DNA of 20,675 nt. Origin: Perkinsus olseni (taxonomy: Eukaryota; Perkinsozoa; Perkinsida; Perkinsidae). Made by a program: the position numbers and the translations under genes. The stretch covers positions 1-20,675 of the forward strand of contig JABANP010000723.1 in assembly GCA_013115135.1 (NCBI GenBank), given 5' to 3'. The notes beneath the pieces were generated by a model. It searched no databases. It had not been told where the DNA came from and was given only the letters and a program-made list of their open reading frames with translations. Positions 17,220 through 20,675 of this stretch are shown in pieces; positions within the stretch are counted from its first letter, which is position 1, and each line of letters opens with the position of its first letter.

Positions 17220-17427
17220 ACCGGCAGCCAACACTCGTGGCGAATCTCAAGTGCCCTCGCTGGTAACATCGACTGAATACAAGCGTCGATTCACTCCAAC
17301 CGAAGAAACCGTCCCAGCCGTCCAGTACCATGCAGAGGACCACCGTTCCACTGTGCATGAGATCCATAACCTTCTGACGAGCCACGGCAACCGGCACAGC
17401 GCTCTCGTCGACCGAGTCCAATCCTGA
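17220..17427 (+). CDS. Possible exon, product not recognised
   Basis: After caccggcag, a possible acceptor, the plus strand stays open for about 68 codons to TGA. The composition looks coding (TEYKRRFTPTEETVPAVQYHAED and a His/Ser-rich end), but no ATG or upstream exon was found. It could be a 3' exon or a chance ORF. Confidence 0.25.
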
Positions 17428-17567
17428 GGCCTCGACTGAATATTCCCTATCAGACTAGGAGCTCCTCACCGGTAGATGCTGGCCGCATATCCGCTACGTG
17501 GCCGCTAGGCTTGACCTTGATATCCAGAATAGGTTTCTTGTCCTAGAGCGAAGTTAAGATACTTTGT

Positions 17568-18406
17568 TCATAGTGAAAGAACGGCGAGGGCGGGCCTCCC
17601 CCCGATCACCTCAGTGTAGTCCCTCACGACCACTCGGCATAGTTCCCGACCTAAAGTCCTGCCGTCAGTCGGATCAAGAGTTGAGCACATTCCAACGCTG
17701 ATGGCGATCACATCGCGTCGGTGAGGGGCTGCGGCTGGCGAAACCGCCGCATCTTCTTTCACTGGCGAGTCGCGCGGGAGACCTGACGAGGCGACACACG
17801 TACGGTCAGTGAGGTGGATTGTTGTCTCAGCTTCGAGTCGCCCACCTCGGGTTGAAGCCCAGCCTTTAGTGGTCGCATCGGGGTCGATCACAGGTTCGAG
17901 CCCTCGAGAGCTGCCGCTGACCCGTGCCCGAATGAGCAGGCGAGTGTGCAGACACGTGAGCACCTAGGCCAGGAGAGTCACTGACTCCCTTCTACTCGTG
18001 CAGTACTACTTCCTGTGGCACTTCATGAACGTGCCGCGGCATCTGCCTCGGCCGCTTTGGTCGGGGCATAGCCAAGGGAGGGGGCACTACGGGACGTGCC
18101 GACTCCGCAGCAGGCTCGCGTGATGAAGATCTACAAGACATCGTGAACTGGTGGACTATCGAGCCCCGAGGCACCTCTTCTTTTCCGGTCAGCACTCTCC
18201 TCCACCCATAAAGAAGACAGCACGTCCCCTCTGCCGGCCTCTCTCCTGAGAAGGTCGGCAACGTCGTCTATTCTGCCAGTGAGTAGAACACGCTCAAGCC
18301 GTGTGATCTCATCAACGGTCTCCGCGGCTTCTATTGCAGCCTTGAGCCGCGAGACGTCCTCTGAAGTTAGCTTGCTGGAGATCGGGGCGCCGCCGGGAGC
18401 CGACAT
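17568..18406 (-). CDS. Gene with a U2A'-like helical motif at the N-terminus
   Basis: ATG 18406 opens a frame beginning MSAPGGAPISSK, then SEDVSRLKAAIEAAETVDE and ITRLERVLLTGRI. This pattern (a charged helix, A-x-T-x-x-E-I/V-x-R-L-E, then L-x-x-G-x-I) recalls the C-terminal motif of spliceosomal U2A'. The leucine-rich repeats of that protein are absent, so it is not an orthologue. The frame closes at about 18131. Downstream minus-strand pieces look coding: a Pro/Arg-rich segment ending EVPQEVV (about 18000-18090), and RRDVIAISVG to AVLSL, ending at 17568-17570. The introns linking them were not resolved. One probable intron (about 17881-17938) contains a T-arm motif antisense to the gene at 17892-17908. 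Confidence 0.5.
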
Positions 18407-18659
18407 TGACAAAGACAGAGCAGTAACGGGCCATTACCACATTTTAGTCGCGTTAGAAAACCCCCTCCACCGATTGCAAAAACTCAACCGTTCCCACTTG
18501 ATTCGTGATGAAAGCTTCACGGCATTGGTGAGACTTGTGTAATCCACGTGGTAGGCATTAGAAATGGTTCGGTCGACAATGGTCGATTGAAACGCTGCTT
18601 TCTCCATCGAGCGGTGAACAGTAAATCTAGCCACTGGGTCTTGGTGACAAAGTGACGGA

Positions 18660-18739
18660 GCTCGCTCAGCGAAACTGTTAACCCGATATAGCCAGCGCAC
18701 GCAAGAGTCCCCGGTTCGAATCCCAGGCCCGGCATTTTT
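18660..18739 (+). pseudogene. tRNA-derived element ending in TTTTT
   Basis: ggttcgaatccc (18713-18724) is an exact B-box. It is followed by aggcccggca and TTTTT at 18735-18739, a normal Pol III stop. About 45 nt upstream, gctcgctcagcg resembles an A-box. No 5' strand complementary to gcccggc is present, so a cloverleaf cannot close. It resembles the head of a tRNA-derived repeat or a degraded tRNA. It lies upstream of the minus-strand gene starting at 18406. Confidence 0.6.
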
Positions 18740-18865
18740 CCGTCAAAAATAGATTTTTACGGATAACTCACGAGGGAGTTTTCCGAACCTTTCCAAGAGG
18801 CAGAGACATGGTGAATCCGTTAGTAGACCGCTCCATATACGCCTCAGCTGTATGGGAGATAACTC

Positions 18866-18961
18866 CTACGCACTGTGCGTAGCGCACGCACACCCGAATG
18901 ATCCGGTTAAGCTCCACTCGCTTCGCTCGCTCCGCAACCCCTTCCAGAAAGACTCTTTCTG
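18866..18961. repeat. Inverted repeats upstream of paralogue 4
   Basis: ctacgcac-t-gtgcgtag (18866-18882) has perfect 8-bp arms and a one-base spacer. cagaaag-act-ctttctg (18945-18961) has 7-bp arms and a 3-nt loop. The interval 18740-19435 otherwise contains no gene I can support; the ORFs there are short and compositionally unremarkable. Confidence 0.8.
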
Positions 18962-19198
18962 CTCACGGGGCGGCGACGACGGTCTGTGAATTTGGAGATG
19001 ATGCTAATCAAGGAAAGACGCGCGGCAATGAAATAGCTCAGAAGCAACAGAGCAAAAAGGCTAATTCTATCACCGGCCCCTCAATAACCAGCTCACGCCA
19101 GGATACGGCCTAGAACTACAATTTCCTTGAGATCATCAGGAGCGCACTACGATGGAAGAAGGACACCAGGGCTGAACGAAAGCAGGCCAAGTCACATA

Positions 19199-19244
19199 CC
19201 TCCGCTCTCACATGAACTGATGAAACCACGCTCATGTGCGGAGG
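19199..19244. repeat. Quasi-palindrome with a 4-nt interruption
   Basis: cctccg (19199-19204) plus cacatga (19209-19215) pair with tcatgtgcggagg (19232-19244), leaving ctct (19205-19208) unpaired. The stem is 13 bp around a 16-nt loop. Confidence 0.75.
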
Positions 19245-19431
19245 CGCTCACAGGTCGCCCCGGACGAGCGATTCCCAAGTGTAGCTCGGGCGCCATCGTG
19301 AGAGGTGAACTTGGCTCGCCATGGAACTAGTTTTTTTTCGGGCGGCTATCCGCAGTTCATCGGTCTGCTCGAGCGTGGAATGGCAGTTGGACTCGTATCG
19401 CTCTAGTCTTTCTTTCTTTCAATCAAGACGG

Positions 19432-19465
19432 CCATATGAGCCTCATATGGGTCAGCCTTATGAGG
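19432..19465. repeat. Palindrome overlapping the start codon of paralogue 4
   Basis: ccatatgag-c-ctcatatgg (19432-19450) is perfect with 9-bp arms and contains the ATG at 19436. cctcata (19441-19447) also pairs with tatgagg (19459-19465), so two alternative hairpins share the middle arm. The second arm carries the next in-frame ATG (19460-19462). Such a structure in mRNA could affect start selection. Confidence 0.85.
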
Positions 19466-20455
19466 TCTGTGCCTCTGCTGAACGGTATCTCCCTCATTCT
19501 GGCTTTGGTCCTCAAGGGCATTGTCATCGTCGGGGGTAACCAGCAACCAGTACCGACCCTCGTAGGCAGCTCCGAGGAGGGAACAAGATACTATATCCAG
19601 CTTCATCCAAAAGGTAAAGTGACAAGTACAGAAACGGAGGAAGGCTACGCTGCGAACGATGGATTCATCTGCCATCGCTATAGACTTTACCAGAAGAAAT
19701 TGAAGATTGAAAAAAGAGCTCATATCTATATTTACACTATGGATGACGTGAAGGGATTCAAGGTTTATTCAGCGTCAGCCAGCGCTGGCTGGGAAACGCG
19801 TTGCGGTGCCGTCTTGTTCGAACTGAGCAATGCAGAAGCAGATACTTCTGTGCAACGTGATGAGCCGATAGTTTCAACTGTGAATCGCCTTTTCCTTGGG
19901 AATGACCTGTTGCTCACGGGTGAGCGAGAGCCAGCTCCGAACGGTGTATACTACGGTTTCGATGAAGGTGGCCTGGGAGCAACGGTAAAGTTCGACGGAA
20001 TGGCACGAGTGAATCACATCAAGGTAGACGGCCCTCAACGAGTGGCGTACAATGAGTTTCTCTACACCATGGTTGGAGAAGCGATCCACGCCTCGCTCGG
20101 CGTCCAGGAGAGCTCTGACAGCACAGTACTCGTCCTCGAGCCCGTCGATCCTAATTATTTCAACGGCACAAGGGATAGCTTCACACGAGCTCGAATCAAC
20201 ACCGTTGCCGGTCGCCCCTTCGACAGCGACAGACTACCGAAGATGCTGGGCCTGAATAGAGCTAGAAAGGACTCCAGGTCTCGTCCAGTGCGACGTCTCA
20301 ATGCGATGGCGAACGCTGCGTCTCGGCTGCGTGTCAATCATCGTCTACATAGAAGAGGCAGCTCAAGAGAGAAACTCCTCGCGGAGGATGAAACAGGAGA
20401 GACTGCGTTTGGTCGAGATGATGGCCCAGGCCACAGGGAGATTGTGGAGGTATAA
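19436..20455 (+). CDS. Paralogue family member 4, apparently intact
   Basis: A single uninterrupted frame of 339 residues, with ATG 19436 and a second ATG at 19460. A hydrophobic leader (LLNGISLILALVLKGIVIVGG) precedes PTLVGSSEEGTRYY, as in copy 3, which predicts secretion or a membrane anchor. The conserved blocks are YTMDDVKGFK, PNGVYYGFDEGGL, VKFDGMARVNHIKVDGP, YTMVGEAI, LEPVDPNYFNGT and MLGLNRA, followed by a basic tail and an acidic end. Two of the three Cys shared by copies 1-3 are kept (FICH, TRCG) and one is replaced (NRLFLG). It lies about 14 kb from the other three copies in the same orientation, across the housekeeping block. Function unknown. Confidence 0.85.
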   Translation: MSLIWVSLMRSVPLLNGISLILALVLKGIVIVGGNQQPVPTLVGSSEEGTRYYIQLHPKGKVTSTETEEGYAANDGFICHRYRLYQKKLKIEKRAHIYIYTMDDVKGFKVYSASASAGWETRCGAVLFELSNAEADTSVQRDEPIVSTVNRLFLGNDLLLTGEREPAPNGVYYGFDEGGLGATVKFDGMARVNHIKVDGPQRVAYNEFLYTMVGEAIHASLGVQESSDSTVLVLEPVDPNYFNGTRDSFTRARINTVAGRPFDSDRLPKMLGLNRARKDSRSRPVRRLNAMANAASRLRVNHRLHRRGSSREKLLAEDETGETAFGRDDGPGHREIVEV

Positions 20456-20503
20456 TACTATGAGCATCATCGACAGATGACAGGTGGCTTGGAATTCGCT
20501 TAC

Positions 20504-20518
20504 AGTGAGCGGCTCACT
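20504..20518. repeat. 7-bp odd palindrome downstream of paralogue 4
   Basis: agtgagc-g-gctcact has perfect arms and a one-base spacer, and lies about 50 bp after the stop codon of the fourth paralogue. Nothing else is recognisable from 20456 to the window end. Confidence 0.85.
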
Positions 20519-20675
20519 CTGTCATTGTCTGCACTGATTGCCATGTACGGATGTTTCAAAGTCGCGATAATGTATCGGAACGTGTTATCCGTAGTGCTGC
20601 TTGCGATGTTATGATGTTAACCAATTATCGACGTCTCGTTTGAGTATGCATAAAGTAATCAATCGAGCCTTCACC

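Noticed and set aside
16958..17269. Minus-strand ORF with GSNPRP
   Set aside because: The segment is the antisense translation of the tRNA-like element at 17157-17212. The real minus-strand gene starts at 17091 in another frame.

Overview
This is nuclear DNA from a eukaryotic microbe. The protein-coding genes are cut by many very short GT-AG introns, mostly 41-65 nt. Nearly every boundary I propose in the four best-resolved genes joins conserved motifs and keeps the frame. The genome is compact, moderately GC-rich and uses standard stop codons. A lineage-specific secreted-protein family beside dense, intron-rich housekeeping genes suggests an alveolate-type protist (perkinsid-like). That placement is inference only; no rRNA or organelle marker is present.

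Layout: (i) 1-5.9 kb is an accessory compartment. It holds three tandem plus-strand copies of an unrecognised protein family (1048-2019, 2719-3651, 4379-5269), separated by gaps packed with perfect inverted repeats. (ii) 5.9-18.4 kb is a housekeeping block: a RING-H2 protein (minus), tRNA-Gly(CCC), a Chk2/Rad53-like kinase with two FHA domains (plus), a clear FMRP/FXR-family RNA-binding protein (plus), an unrecognised multi-exon gene (plus), a small gene (plus), a twin-CX9C protein (minus), an RRM protein (minus) and a gene with a U2A'-like helical motif (minus). (iii) 18.4-20.7 kb returns to the accessory type, with a fourth copy of the secreted family (19436-20455) and more inverted repeats.

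Two patterns are not explained by ordinary annotation. First, perfect inverted repeats with a spacer of exactly one base and arms of 7-16 bp occur at least 22 times, against about one expected by chance. All those found lie in non-coding or start-proximal DNA of the accessory compartments; none was seen in the housekeeping block. Some overlap in chains. Second, several short introns of the kinase and FXR genes, and at least one minus-strand gene, carry a copy of the tRNA T-arm/B-box always readable antisense to the host gene. This suggests introns derived from, or invaded by, tRNA-like elements.

The genes do not form one pathway. The kinase (DNA-damage checkpoint), FXR protein (mRNA regulation), RRM protein and RING protein are independent units in a gene-dense segment. 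The four secreted-type paralogues look like a fast-evolving family with decay at the ends of some copies.
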